A stretch of DNA of 64,000 nucleotides from Janthinobacterium sp. 61 (GTDB taxonomy: Bacteria > Pseudomonadota > Gammaproteobacteria > Burkholderiales > Burkholderiaceae_D). Numbering within the stretch: the first letter of the stretch is position 1; every line of letters begins with the position of its first letter. This document shows positions 46,355 to 56,661 of this stretch, in pieces. Position numbers and translations under genes: made by a program. The notes below the pieces were generated by a model, which was not told the DNA's origin, did no database searches, and saw only the letters and a list, made by a program, of their open reading frames with translations. The DNA is taken from assembly GCF_002846335.1 (NCBI RefSeq), contig NZ_PJMQ01000001.1, positions 3,224,001 to 3,288,000 of the forward strand. Direction: 5' to 3'.

Positions 46355-47605
46355 CTACGCCGGCGCCCCTTGCGGCGCCGCGCCGCGCACGCGCGCCACC
46401 CACCACACCGTCCACAGCGACAAGCCCGCCGCCAGCCAGCCATTCATGCCATAGCCGCTGATATGGCCGGCCGCATCCGTCTGCAGGGTCAGGCCTCCCA
46501 TCCACGCGCCCAGGCCGCTGCCCAGGCTTTGCAGGGCCGAATTGGCACTTAGAAACGCACCGCGCTTGTGCGGCTCCGGTATCGTCGTCAGCAGCGCCTG
46601 CAGCGGTATCGTGCGGCCCGAGACGAGGGCCATAAAAAACGGAAACACCAGCATCAGCGCCAGCAGCGGCAACTGAGGCAAATGCGTCATGAACATCAGC
46701 GGCGCGATCGACATCAGGGAGACCCAGCGGTACACCTGCTGCTTGCCGGCTCGGTCCGCCCAGCGGCCGATCAGGCGCGCCGTGAAGATCGTGGCGCAGC
46801 CGCCCGCCAGATACACCCACGTGACGTCGGCCGGCGCCAGCCCCATATTGCCCACCAGCACGGGCGAAATAAAGGGAATCACCAGCATGCCCGCCGTCAT
46901 GTTGACGATGGACAAGGCAAACGCTTCCAGGTGACGCCGTTCCCGCAGCAGCGCCAGCAAGTTGGGCAGCACCTGGCGCAGCGGCGTGGGAGCCGCGCCC
47001 ATGTGCGCCGTCAACGATGGCAGCACGCGCGCAGCGCCCAGCCAGATCAGCAGCGACAGTACAACCAGCAGGAAAAACGGCGAGGCCCAGCCAAAGTGGG
47101 CGGCCAGCACCACGCCGGTGGGCACACCGCCCACGGCCGCCATGGCAAACGAGGTCATGACAATGCCCGTGGCCGCGCCACGCCGCTCGGCGGGAATCAC
47201 GTCACCGATGATGGCCATGACGATGGCGCCCAGCACGCCGCCCGTCAACCCCGCAAAGGCGCGCGACCACAGCAGCACATGGAAGTTCGGCGCCAGCGCA
47301 CAAGCCAGGTTAGACACGGTAAACAGGCAAAACATGGTCAACAGCAGCTTCCTGCGGTCGAAGCGGTCGATATACGTGGCCGCCAGCAAGCCGGACAGGC
47401 CCGCGCACCAGGCATACGCGGAAACGGCGCCCGAGACGGCAGCCGGGCCGATATGGAACGCCTGCATCAGCTGGGGCGCCAGCGGCATCATCACCATGAA
47501 ATCCATGATGACGGTAAATTGCGTGAGCGCCAGCAGCCACAGCATCGCGCGTTCGCGCGCCGGGGTCAGCATGGGAACAGGCGCGACCTTCGATGCGGCC
47601 ATCAT
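46355..47605 (-). CDS. MFS transporter coupled to a PadR regulator
   Basis: 416 aa with about 12 membrane helices (MLWLLALTQFTVIMDFMVMM in helix 1, then AYAWCAGLSGLLAATYIDRF with motif A DRFDRRKLL). It looks like a DHA1-type drug or metabolite exporter. Its ATG overlaps the stop of the padR gene (ATGA), so the two are translated together. The much longer frame up to 48709 only reads through padR in another phase and is not a fusion. Substrate unknown. Confidence 0.88.
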   Translation of the reverse strand: MMAASKVAPVPMLTPARERAMLWLLALTQFTVIMDFMVMMPLAPQLMQAFHIGPAAVSGAVSAYAWCAGLSGLLAATYIDRFDRRKLLLTMFCLFTVSNLACALAPNFHVLLWSRAFAGLTGGVLGAIVMAIIGDVIPAERRGAATGIVMTSFAMAAVGGVPTGVVLAAHFGWASPFFLLVVLSLLIWLGAARVLPSLTAHMGAAPTPLRQVLPNLLALLRERRHLEAFALSIVNMTAGMLVIPFISPVLVGNMGLAPADVTWVYLAGGCATIFTARLIGRWADRAGKQQVYRWVSLMSIAPLMFMTHLPQLPLLALMLVFPFFMALVSGRTIPLQALLTTIPEPHKRGAFLSANSALQSLGSGLGAWMGGLTLQTDAAGHISGYGMNGWLAAGLSLWTVWWVARVRGAAPQGAPA

Positions 47606-48141
47606 GCCAGCGCCTCGATATCGGTACGGGCCTGGCGCAGGATGGCGCGCACGGCATCGAGGCGACGGGCATCGGGCTCGCCCGCGCGCCCGCGCGCCAG
47701 CACGGCCGCCTTCAATTCGTGCATCAGCTGGCGCAGATCGTCTTCCGCGCCGGCCGGCGCATCGACCTTGGCGGCAATCGCGTCGACATAGGCGCGGTTC
47801 GCTGCCAGGAAGGCCAGCCCCTCGGGCGTGATGCTGTGCAGTTTCTTGTTGCCATCGAGGCTGACGACGACATAACCATGGCCCACCAGGCCATGCATGA
47901 GCGGATAGATGGCGCCGGGACTGGGCGCATACGCGCCGCCGGCGCGTTGGGCTATGGACTTGATGATGTCGTAGCCATGGCGCGGCTTGTCGGCGATCAA
48001 TTGCAGCACCAGATAGCGCAAGGTGCCCGCATCGAACATTTTGGGTCCGCGGGCAAGCGGACTGCCAAGCGGGCCCGGCGTGTCTCCCTGAGGGTGGATT
48101 GCCGCGCGTACGGGGTGTGCCCCGCGCAAAAGATGGAACAT
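47602..48141 (-). CDS. PadR-family transcriptional regulator
   Basis: 179 aa. After an arginine/proline-rich 33-residue leader, the PadR winged helix starts at MFDAGTLRYLVLQLIADKPR and contains HGYDIIKSIAQRAGGAYAPS followed by GAIYPLMHGL. The C-terminal part is a helical dimerisation region (LRQLMHELKAAVLARGRAGE). AAGGA lies 9 bases before the ATG. Immediately upstream is a tandem AT-rich palindrome overlapping its own -10 box, so it probably represses itself and the MFS gene until a ligand binds. Confidence 0.9.
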   Translation of the reverse strand: MFHLLRGAHPVRAAIHPQGDTPGPLGSPLARGPKMFDAGTLRYLVLQLIADKPRHGYDIIKSIAQRAGGAYAPSPGAIYPLMHGLVGHGYVVVSLDGNKKLHSITPEGLAFLAANRAYVDAIAAKVDAPAGAEDDLRQLMHELKAAVLARGRAGEPDARRLDAVRAILRQARTDIEALA

Positions 48142-48152
48142 GGTGCATCCTT

Positions 48153-48203
48153 AAGATATATCGCAATAAGATATATCTTATGATTGAAAATGGCACATTG
48201 CAA
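48153..48203 (-). promoter_or_regulatory. padR promoter with tandem GATATATC operators
   Basis: On the minus strand TTGCAA (48203-48198), a 17-base spacer and TAAGAT (48180-48175). The perfect 12-bp palindrome AAGATATATCTT (48168-48179) overlaps the -10. A second AAGATATATC copy (48153-48162) starts exactly 15 bp away, toward the ribosome binding site. The pair fits binding of a PadR dimer at two adjacent sites. Confidence 0.7.
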
Positions 48204-48241
48204 GGTTTACTTTCCGGCATCGAAGACCGATACTCGCCCAC

Positions 48242-48811
48242 ATGCCCGCCACCTCTGTCCGCCCCCTCACGCCAGACGACGCCAGCGCCTACCGCGCGCT
48301 GCGCCTGGCCGGCATCGCCGAACTGCCCGCCGCCTTCTGCACCACGCACGCGGCAGAAAGCGGCTTGCCGCTGGCACAGATAGCCCAGCGCTTGCGTGCC
48401 ACACCACACCAAATAATATTTGGCGCTTTCAATGGGGAACAGTTGATCGCCATTGCCGGCCTGCGCCGCGAACCGATTGCCGTCGTGCATGACAAAGCCA
48501 GCCTGTGGGGCGTCTATGTGGCGCCGCAGGCGCGCGGGCGCGGCGCGGGACGGAAGCTGGTACAGGCGGCCATCGACCATGCTTGCGCCATTTCCGAACT
48601 GGGCCGCGTGCGCCTGGCCGTGGCGCAGGACAACCACGCGGCGTTGAGCCTGTACCTGGGCTGCGGTTTTGCCCTGGCGGACAGCCCCGCATCGGAGGGC
48701 ATGCTGCAATTGCAGCTGTTACTGCCCCGCCCGGCACGTGCAAGTGCAAGCGCAAGTGCCGAAAGTAATGTCTTTATGAAAATCAATACCTTACAAATCC
48801 CTGCAAAATAG
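48242..48811 (+). CDS. GNAT-family N-acetyltransferase
   Basis: 189 aa. The acetyl-CoA site is WGVYVAPQARGRGAGRKLVQ and the later LSLYLGCGFALAD is the usual GNAT tail. The N-terminus SVRPLTPDDASAYRALRLAG is typical. The last 25 residues (after LLPRPARAS) are an extra Ser/Ala-rich extension. It is divergent from padR, with 100 bases between starts. Substrate unknown; no strong ribosome binding site is visible. Confidence 0.9.
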   Translation: MPATSVRPLTPDDASAYRALRLAGIAELPAAFCTTHAAESGLPLAQIAQRLRATPHQIIFGAFNGEQLIAIAGLRREPIAVVHDKASLWGVYVAPQARGRGAGRKLVQAAIDHACAISELGRVRLAVAQDNHAALSLYLGCGFALADSPASEGMLQLQLLLPRPARASASASAESNVFMKINTLQIPAK

Positions 48812-48892
48812 CAGCCAGACCGTTTTTCCTGTTGCAAGCAAACGCGGCAGGCCTTAGCATCGCGGCTTACAAAAAAAACTTGGGGAGAGCCA

Positions 48893-50467
48893 ATGTCATC
48901 GGCCGAGACACAAACCGCCACGGGCAAGATGCCCCGGCAAATACCGTACATCATTGCCAACGAAGGCTGCGAACGTTTCAGCTTTTATGGCATGCGCAAC
49001 ATCCTGACGCCATTCCTCATCAGCACCTTGCTGCTGATGATCCCGATCGACCAGCGCACGGGCGAAGCCAAGCACGTCTTCCACACCTTCGTCATCGGCG
49101 TGTATTTCTTCCCGCTGCTGGGCGGCTGGCTGGCCGACCGCTTCTTTGGCAAGTACAACACCATCTTCTGGCTCAGCCTCGTATATTGCGCCGGGCATGC
49201 CTCGCTGGCCATTTTTGAGAACAATGTCAACGGCTTCTATTTCGGCCTGTTCCTGATCGCCTTCGGTTCCGGCGGCATCAAACCGCTGGTGGCCTCGTTT
49301 GTGGGTGACCAGTTCGACCAGACCAACAAGCACAAGGCCAAGCTGGTATTCGACCTGTTCTACTGGATCATCAACTTCGGCTCCTTCTTCGCTTCGCTGC
49401 TGATGCCGATGTTCCTGCGCGACTTTGGTCCGTCGATCGCCTTCGGCATTCCCGGCTTGATGATGCTGGCCGCCACCATCGTCTTCTGGATGGGCGCCAA
49501 GAAATACGTGCATGTGCCGCCGGCGCCGCCGAATCCCGACTCGTTCACCCGCGTGGCCCGCACGGCCCTGCTGGCGCGTGTCGATGGCGGTTCGCGCCCG
49601 GGCCTGTATGTGGCCTACGTCGGCGTGATCGGCGCTCTGTATGCGTTCTACAGCATTCCCGAATGGGGCTTCGTGATTGCGGCATGTACGGCGCTGGTCT
49701 TGCTGCTGGCCTTCGGCAGCATCGGCACGGCCATGCAGCTGGAACGCGCGCGCGGCATCCACCCGGACGAAGCCGTCGAAGGCGTGCGCGCCGTGCTGCG
49801 CATCCTCGTCATCTTCGCCCTCGTCACGCCGTTCTTCTCGCTGTTCGACCAGAAGGCTTCGACGTGGATCGTGCAGGCGAATACCATGGAAAAGCCAAGC
49901 TGGTTCCTGCCGGCGCAGATGCAGGCGCTGAACCCGATGCTGGTGATGCTGCTGATCCCGTTCAACAATCTGGTGCTGTACCCGATGCTGAACCGCTTCG
50001 GCCTGGAAGCGACGGCCCTGCGCCGCATGACCGCCGGTATCGGCTTTTCCTCGCTGGCCTGGATCGTCATCGGCCTCTTGCAGCTGGCGCTTGACAGCGG
50101 CAACGCCGTTTCCATCATGTGGCAAATCCTGCCATACGCCTTGCTGACATTCGGCGAAGTGCTGGTCTCGGCGACGGGCCTGGAGTTTGCATACAGCCAG
50201 GCGCCCGTCTCCATGAAGGGCGCCATCATGAGCTTCTGGAATTTGTCCACCACCGTCGGCAACCTGTGGGTGCTGATCGTCAACCGCAGCGTCATGAACG
50301 AAGGCGTGATCGGCAAGATCGCCGAAAGCGGCATCAGCGTGACGGCCTTCCAGATGTTCTTCTTTGCCGCCTTTGCCGCGGTGGCCATGCTGGCCTTCGG
50401 CCTGTATGCAAGGCGCTACAAGATGGTCGACAACTACCGCCAGGCGGTCATCCCGGCAAAAGCCTGA
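48893..50467 (+). CDS. POT-family proton-dependent peptide transporter
   Basis: 524 aa, about 14 membrane helices. The family motif EGCERFSFYGMRNIL matches ExxERFxYYG in helix 1, and the PTR2 signature GSGGIKPLVASFVGDQFD follows helix 4. Near the end GEVLVSATGLEFAYSQAP is the conserved helix 10 region. It imports di- and tripeptides with protons. GGGGAG lies before the ATG. It ends in a terminator shared with the convergent pgm gene. Confidence 0.94.
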   Translation: MSSAETQTATGKMPRQIPYIIANEGCERFSFYGMRNILTPFLISTLLLMIPIDQRTGEAKHVFHTFVIGVYFFPLLGGWLADRFFGKYNTIFWLSLVYCAGHASLAIFENNVNGFYFGLFLIAFGSGGIKPLVASFVGDQFDQTNKHKAKLVFDLFYWIINFGSFFASLLMPMFLRDFGPSIAFGIPGLMMLAATIVFWMGAKKYVHVPPAPPNPDSFTRVARTALLARVDGGSRPGLYVAYVGVIGALYAFYSIPEWGFVIAACTALVLLLAFGSIGTAMQLERARGIHPDEAVEGVRAVLRILVIFALVTPFFSLFDQKASTWIVQANTMEKPSWFLPAQMQALNPMLVMLLIPFNNLVLYPMLNRFGLEATALRRMTAGIGFSSLAWIVIGLLQLALDSGNAVSIMWQILPYALLTFGEVLVSATGLEFAYSQAPVSMKGAIMSFWNLSTTVGNLWVLIVNRSVMNEGVIGKIAESGISVTAFQMFFFAAFAAVAMLAFGLYARRYKMVDNYRQAVIPAKA

Positions 50468-50491
50468 TGCCTGTTTGAACTGTCACAATGA

Positions 50492-50516
50492 AGAAGGGCG
50501 CCCTCGGGCGCCCTTT

Positions 50517-50518
<2 letters not shown>
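50492..50518 (+). terminator. terminator between POT transporter and pgm
   Basis: AAGGGCGCCC / GGGCGCCCTT hairpin followed by five T. The pgm stop codon on the other strand overlaps the T tract. Confidence 0.85.
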
Positions 50519-52157
<1,639 letters not shown>

Positions 52158-52258
52158 CTATCAACTTCCGATGGTAACGCATGCCAGGCGCGCGGCAAAG
52201 CGTTGTACGTCTGCCACGGTGCGGTAAACCGCTTAGCGCGACATCCCGGCATGCCATA

Positions 52259-52277
52259 TAATGAGAATCATTCTCAT
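52259..52277. promoter_or_regulatory. Fur box 1 (before the first sigma factor gene)
   Basis: TAATGAGAATCATTCTCAT contains the perfect inverted repeat ATGAGAAT-C-ATTCTCAT and matches the Fur consensus closely. It ends directly at the ATG used for the sigma gene, so the regulator would cover the translation start as well. Confidence 0.9.
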
Positions 52278-52802
52278 ATGCGGCATTCCTGGCTGCGGAC
52301 TTATACATCGGACGCCGTGGTTGCACGCTATTACCAAGAACTGTTGAACTTTTGCTGGCGCAGCTTGCGCAACCGCGAAGCTGCTGCCGACCTGGTGCAG
52401 GAAAGCTATGCGCGCGTGCTGGGCGAAGCGGCCGTGCGCGAACCGCGCGCGCTGCTGTACCACACGGCGCGCAACCTGCTGATCGACCAGCACCGGCGCG
52501 CCACCTTGCGCCAGCACGAAGCGCTCGACGCCTTGCCCGATACGGCGCATCCGGCCGCGCCGCGCCATTTGCAGCCGGAACAAGCGCTGGAAAGCAGCCA
52601 GGACTGGCAAGCCTGCGTGGCCGCCATCGACGCATTGCCGCCCCGCTGCCGCGACGCCTTCGTACTACACATTTTTGAGGAATTGCCGCACGCGCAAATC
52701 GCCGCACGCATGGGCATTTCCGTGAGCATGGTGGAAAAGCATATCGCTCGCGGCATGCTCAGTTGCCAGGCGCAGTTGCGTTCTCTGCGGGAATGCGCAT
52801 AA
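52278..52802 (+). CDS. FecI-type ECF sigma factor (first iron system)
   Basis: 174 aa. Sigma region 2 (YYQELLNFCWRSLRNREAAA, DLVQESYARVL) and region 4 (IDALPPRCRDAFVLHIFEEL, HAQIAARMGISVSMVEKHIA) are typical of iron-starvation sigma factors. It should direct RNA polymerase to the receptor gene downstream once released by FecR. The ATG at 52278 abuts the Fur box and has no ribosome binding site, so either the mRNA is leaderless or a later start is used, for example GTG 52317. The stop overlaps the FecR start (TAATG). Confidence 0.9.
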   Translation: MRHSWLRTYTSDAVVARYYQELLNFCWRSLRNREAAADLVQESYARVLGEAAVREPRALLYHTARNLLIDQHRRATLRQHEALDALPDTAHPAAPRHLQPEQALESSQDWQACVAAIDALPPRCRDAFVLHIFEELPHAQIAARMGISVSMVEKHIARGMLSCQAQLRSLRECA

Positions 52803-53908
52803 TGCCGTCCATGACCGCCCACCCGCCACGCCATGATTTCGGCCCCTCTGCCCAGGAGCAGGCGGACTTGCGCGAGCATGCCGCTTTTGCCGCCACGCAG
52901 GATGGCGTGGCGCTGGCGGCCGCCACCTGGTTCAGCCGGCGGGGCAACCTTGATGCACAGCAACAGGCCGACTTTGCCGCCTGGCTGGCGGCCGATGCGC
53001 AGCACGCGCAAGCGTATGCGCAGCTAAAGGATACGCACCGCGCAGCGCGCAAGATTCCCGCGCAGGTGGCCGCCCGCTGGGCAGTGCCACCGGCAGCGCC
53101 AGCACCATTTCCCCGCCGCCCGCTTCTGCGCTCTCTGCGCGTTCTGCCGTATGCGGCCGCCGCCATGCTGCTGCTCAGCGTGGGCGCGGGCGGCTATCAG
53201 TGGTGGCAGCAACAAGCCGTGTTCAGCCAGGCGTATGCCACCATGCGCGGCCAGCGCCTGGCCATTGCCCTGCCAGACGGCAGCAGCGTGCAGCTCGATA
53301 CGGCCACGCAGCTGCACGTCACCCTGTACCGCCAGCGCCGCGAAGTGCGTCTGGCGCACGGTGAAGCGCTGTTCCAGGTGCAAGCGAAGCAGGGCCAGCC
53401 GTTTGACGTGCTGAGCGGTCCTTTGAAAGTGACGGTGGTGGGCACGCAGTTTTCCGTACGCAACACCGTGGCCCACGACGGCCAGCTGCGCGTGGCCGTA
53501 CAACATGGCCAGGTGCGCGTGGCGGGCGCAGGAAAAGATCTGGTCAACCTGCGGGCCGGCCAGGGCATCAGCAGCGATACCAGCGGCCGCCTGTCGGCCA
53601 TCTCCAGCCTGGCCCCAGGCAGCGTGGCGCCCTGGCGCGACGGCCGTGTCACCTTCGACAATGTGCCGCTGGACGCGGCGCTGGCCGAATTCGAGCGCTA
53701 TGGCGACACGGGCCTGGCCGTGCGCGATCCCGCCGTGGCCAGGCTGCGCATCGGCGGCAGTTTCAGCCTGACACAGCTCGACCGCTTCGCCTCTGCCTTG
53801 CCGCAGCTGCTACCCGTACACGTCGTACGCGATGGTGCCGTCAGCGAGATCCGCATGGCGGAAAAAATGCCTGCGCAAGCCCCTGCGATGCGGCTGCCTG
53901 AAAAATAA
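52802..53908 (+). CDS. FecR-type anti-sigma/signal transducer (first iron system)
   Basis: 368 aa. Cytoplasmic DUF4880 region (ATWFSRRGNLDAQQQADFAA), one membrane helix near residue 120 (LPYAAAAMLLLSVGAGGYQW) and a periplasmic FecR domain (FDVLSGPLKVTVVGTQFSV). The C-terminal STN-like part follows (VTFDNVPLDAALAEFERYGD). It holds the sigma factor and receives the signal from the STN domain of the receptor. It overlaps the sigma gene by one base. Confidence 0.92.
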   Translation: MPSMTAHPPRHDFGPSAQEQADLREHAAFAATQDGVALAAATWFSRRGNLDAQQQADFAAWLAADAQHAQAYAQLKDTHRAARKIPAQVAARWAVPPAAPAPFPRRPLLRSLRVLPYAAAAMLLLSVGAGGYQWWQQQAVFSQAYATMRGQRLAIALPDGSSVQLDTATQLHVTLYRQRREVRLAHGEALFQVQAKQGQPFDVLSGPLKVTVVGTQFSVRNTVAHDGQLRVAVQHGQVRVAGAGKDLVNLRAGQGISSDTSGRLSAISSLAPGSVAPWRDGRVTFDNVPLDAALAEFERYGDTGLAVRDPAVARLRIGGSFSLTQLDRFASALPQLLPVHVVRDGAVSEIRMAEKMPAQAPAMRLPEK

Positions 53909-53910
53909 AT

Positions 53911-53929
53911 GCAAATAGTTCGCATTCTC
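53911..53929. promoter_or_regulatory. weak Fur-like or sigma-dependent promoter site before the first receptor
   Basis: GCAAATAGTTCGCATTCTC matches the Fur consensus at about 11 of 19 positions and contains AATGC/GCATT inverted arms with 9 bases between them. It lies in the 91-bp gap before the receptor gene and could equally be part of a sigma-factor promoter. Confidence 0.35.
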
Positions 53930-53999
53930 AGGTGAGGATTTGGCTCGCTACCGCGTCTACCAAGTTAATCGACAACAAATTAACCTGGAGAAATGCAAC

Positions 54000-56396
54000 A
54001 TGTGGTCCCCCCGCCTCAATCTGACACCCGCCCCGCTCGCCCTGGCCGCCATGCTGGCCTTGGGTAACATCCCCCTGGCACAGGCGCAAACCTTGTCCCC
54101 CGTCAAACTGTCCATCGCCGCCCAGCCGCTGGGGCAAGCCCTGAATGAGCTGGCGCGGCAAGCCAATTTACAACTGCTGTTCGCACCGGAACTCGTGGCC
54201 GGCAAGACGGCGCCCGCCGTCAGCGGTACTCTCAGCGTGGCCGACAGCCTGGAACGCCTGCTGGCCGGCAGCGGCCTGGCAGCTGCCATTGACGGCAACA
54301 GCGTCATCATCCGCCCCGCGCCTGCCGCCACGGGCAAGGTGGCGACCCTGGCGGAAATCACCGTCAGCGCGCGCCAGGAGGCGACGACCGATACCGAGCT
54401 GACCAAGTCGTACGCGGCGCAGGCGGTCAGCATCGGCAAGGGCCGGCAAAGCCTGCGCGAGATTCCCCAGTCCGTCTCCGTGCTGACGCGCCAGCAACTG
54501 AACGACCAGAATTTGCTGAGCCTGGACGACGCCATGCGCGGCGTGACGGGCATCACCGTCGAAGCGAGCAGCACGGGCGGCAACCACGGCAACTTTTATT
54601 CGCGCGGCTATGCGCTCGACGCGGTGCAAGTCGATGGCGTGATGACGCCGGCCAGCACGGGCAACGACCTGTCGGCCGGCTTCGGCCTGGCCATCTATGA
54701 CCGTGTGGAAGTGTTGCGCGGCCCCGCCGGCCTGTTCCAGGGCGCGGGCGACCCGGGCGGCACCATCAACCTGGTGCGCAAACGCGCGCGCGACACCTTC
54801 GCCGCCAGCGGCGTGCTCAGCGCCGGTTCCTGGGACCGCTACTATGCGGAGGCGGACGTCACGGGCCCCCTGAGCGCGGACGGCAGGGTGCGCGGCCGCC
54901 TGGTGGCCGCCTATGAGCACCGGCGCTCCTTCGTCGACCACGTGTATGCAGAAAAACCGCTGTTGTACGGCACCGTTGCCGTCGACGTGGCGCCTGGCAC
55001 CGTACTGACGGGCGGCGTCACCTACCAGGAGTACAAGGGCCGCCCCGCCTTCGGTCTGCCCGCGTATGAAGACGGGCGCCTGCTCGACGTGCCCCGCTCC
55101 ACCTATCTCGACCCGGCCTGGAACCACATCACGGAAAAGGTCACGGAGTACTTTGCCGAACTCGAGCATAAACTGGACAACGGTGGCCAGTTCAAGGCGA
55201 CTGCCCTGTACCGTGAGCAGGACGAACCGTCGCGCAATTTCGGCTGGTCCGACTGTTCGGCCGATCCTGTCACGGGCGACAGTTGCCTGGTCAGCTGGAA
55301 CTACCGCAGCCACTGGAAGACGCAGGGACTCGATGCCTGGCTGGCCACGCCCTTCCAGGCGTTTGGCCGCAGCCACGACCTGATCGTGGGCGCCGACTAC
55401 CGCCAGGTGCACAAGAATTTCCAGTATGGAGGCGGAGACAATGCGCCGATCAATATTGTTCATCCTGACAACAATATCGCGCAGCCCAGCTACACTTTTT
55501 CCAACGGCAACGACAACCGCAGCAAACAGTTCGGCCTGTATGCGCGCACCCGCCTGCAGGCGACGGACCGGCTGGCCGTCAACTTGGGCGGGCGCCTGAC
55601 GCATTGGGACAACCACACCGTCAATCGCAATGCGTATTTCAATCAGTTCACCGATGTCAGCAACACCATCAATGCGAAATTTACGCCGTACGCGGGCCTG
55701 GTCTACGAGCTGAACAAGCAAGTGTCGGCCTACGGCAGCTACACGCGCATCTTCACGCCCCAGTCCACCACGGACGCGGCCGGCCAAACCCTGAAGCCAC
55801 GCACGGGCCAGCAGTTCGAGCTGGGCCTGAAGGCGGAACTGTTTGACAAGAACGTCAACGCGCATGCGGCCCTGTTCCGCATGGAAGATGAAAATCGCGT
55901 CATGCCCGATCCGGCCAACCCGCTGTTTTCCATCGGCGCGGGCAAGATGCGCAGCCAGGGCATGGAAGCAGAACTGAGCGGCAGCCCCCTGCCTGGCTGG
56001 AACATCACGAGCGGCTATTCCTACACCAGCACGCGCACCCTCGAAGGCAGCGACGACCAGAAGGCCCAGCTGTACACCTTCATCGCGCCGCGCCACAATG
56101 TCAACGTGTGGACCAATTACCGGCTGGCCGGCGCGCTCGATAAAATCAGCGTGGGCGGCGGCTTGCGCAGCGTCAGCAGCATGTACCGCTTGAACGGGCC
56201 CGTGAAATTCGAGCAGGGGCCCGTCACCACGGTGGGCTTGCAGGCTGGCTACCGCCTCAGTCCCAAGCTGGAGCTGTCGCTCACGGTGAACAACCTGTTC
56301 GACAAGAAATACTACACGCGCGTGTGGGCCGCCTATGGTTCCAACTTCTATGGCGAACCGCGCAACGCCATGCTGACCCTGCGCGGCCAGCTGTAA
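54000..56396 (+). CDS. TonB-dependent siderophore receptor with STN signalling domain
   Basis: 798 aa. Signal peptide (LALAAMLALGNIPLAQAQ), STN domain at about 30-110 (LSIAAQPLGQALNELARQAN), TonB box region (LAEITVSA), plug (REIPQSVSVLTRQQLNDQNL; the segment RVEVLRGPAGLFQGAGDPGG) and a 22-strand barrel ending in the aromatic-poor QL after MLTLRG. The STN domain plus upstream sigma/FecR genes make it a transducer as well as a transporter, like FecA or FpvA. Ligand unknown; by plug type a hydroxamate or mixed siderophore is likely. Start 54000 has GGAG upstream. Confidence 0.94.
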   Translation: MWSPRLNLTPAPLALAAMLALGNIPLAQAQTLSPVKLSIAAQPLGQALNELARQANLQLLFAPELVAGKTAPAVSGTLSVADSLERLLAGSGLAAAIDGNSVIIRPAPAATGKVATLAEITVSARQEATTDTELTKSYAAQAVSIGKGRQSLREIPQSVSVLTRQQLNDQNLLSLDDAMRGVTGITVEASSTGGNHGNFYSRGYALDAVQVDGVMTPASTGNDLSAGFGLAIYDRVEVLRGPAGLFQGAGDPGGTINLVRKRARDTFAASGVLSAGSWDRYYAEADVTGPLSADGRVRGRLVAAYEHRRSFVDHVYAEKPLLYGTVAVDVAPGTVLTGGVTYQEYKGRPAFGLPAYEDGRLLDVPRSTYLDPAWNHITEKVTEYFAELEHKLDNGGQFKATALYREQDEPSRNFGWSDCSADPVTGDSCLVSWNYRSHWKTQGLDAWLATPFQAFGRSHDLIVGADYRQVHKNFQYGGGDNAPINIVHPDNNIAQPSYTFSNGNDNRSKQFGLYARTRLQATDRLAVNLGGRLTHWDNHTVNRNAYFNQFTDVSNTINAKFTPYAGLVYELNKQVSAYGSYTRIFTPQSTTDAAGQTLKPRTGQQFELGLKAELFDKNVNAHAALFRMEDENRVMPDPANPLFSIGAGKMRSQGMEAELSGSPLPGWNITSGYSYTSTRTLEGSDDQKAQLYTFIAPRHNVNVWTNYRLAGALDKISVGGGLRSVSSMYRLNGPVKFEQGPVTTVGLQAGYRLSPKLELSLTVNNLFDKKYYTRVWAAYGSNFYGEPRNAMLTLRGQL

Positions 56397-56409
56397 CCCT
56401 CGCACCGCA

Positions 56410-56442
56410 GGACGGCCGCCGCCAGGAATGAGGCGGCCGTCC
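56410..56442. terminator. strong hairpin after the first receptor gene
   Basis: An 11-bp perfect stem GGACGGCCGCC / GGCGGCCGTCC with an 11-base loop. It has no T tract, so it may act as an RNA-stabilising end rather than a classical terminator. Confidence 0.55.
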
Positions 56443-56488
56443 TCGCTTACAACATTGCACTCTTGCATGTCTCACAACCCCGAACTAT

Positions 56489-56507
56489 AATAAGAATAGT
56501 TCTCATT
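56489..56507. promoter_or_regulatory. Fur box 2 (before the second receptor gene)
   Basis: AATAAGAATAGTTCTCATT, an inverted repeat with the spacing of Fur sites and clear similarity to boxes 1 and 3. It lies about 155 bases upstream of the receptor start, so the leader is long; the 265-bp gap 56397-56661 otherwise holds only the hairpin at 56410 and a doubtful minus-strand frame. Confidence 0.82.
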
Positions 56508-56661
56508 CACATTTAGACTCCTCCAGAGCCTGCGCGCAGTCGCCTGACCGATGCGCGGCTGGATGACACGCTGCGCCAGCCAGGCACCACCGCCAAGCAA
56601 GCCTCCCACACCAAAAAACGCCAGCCGCTCGACGGTGGGCACACGAGAAGAAGGTTGTTTC

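Noticed and set aside
46355..48709. A 784-codon minus-strand frame that could suggest a PadR-MFS fusion
   Set aside because: PadR is in a different frame and its stop overlaps the MFS start by ATGA; upstream of 47605 the frame is non-coding.
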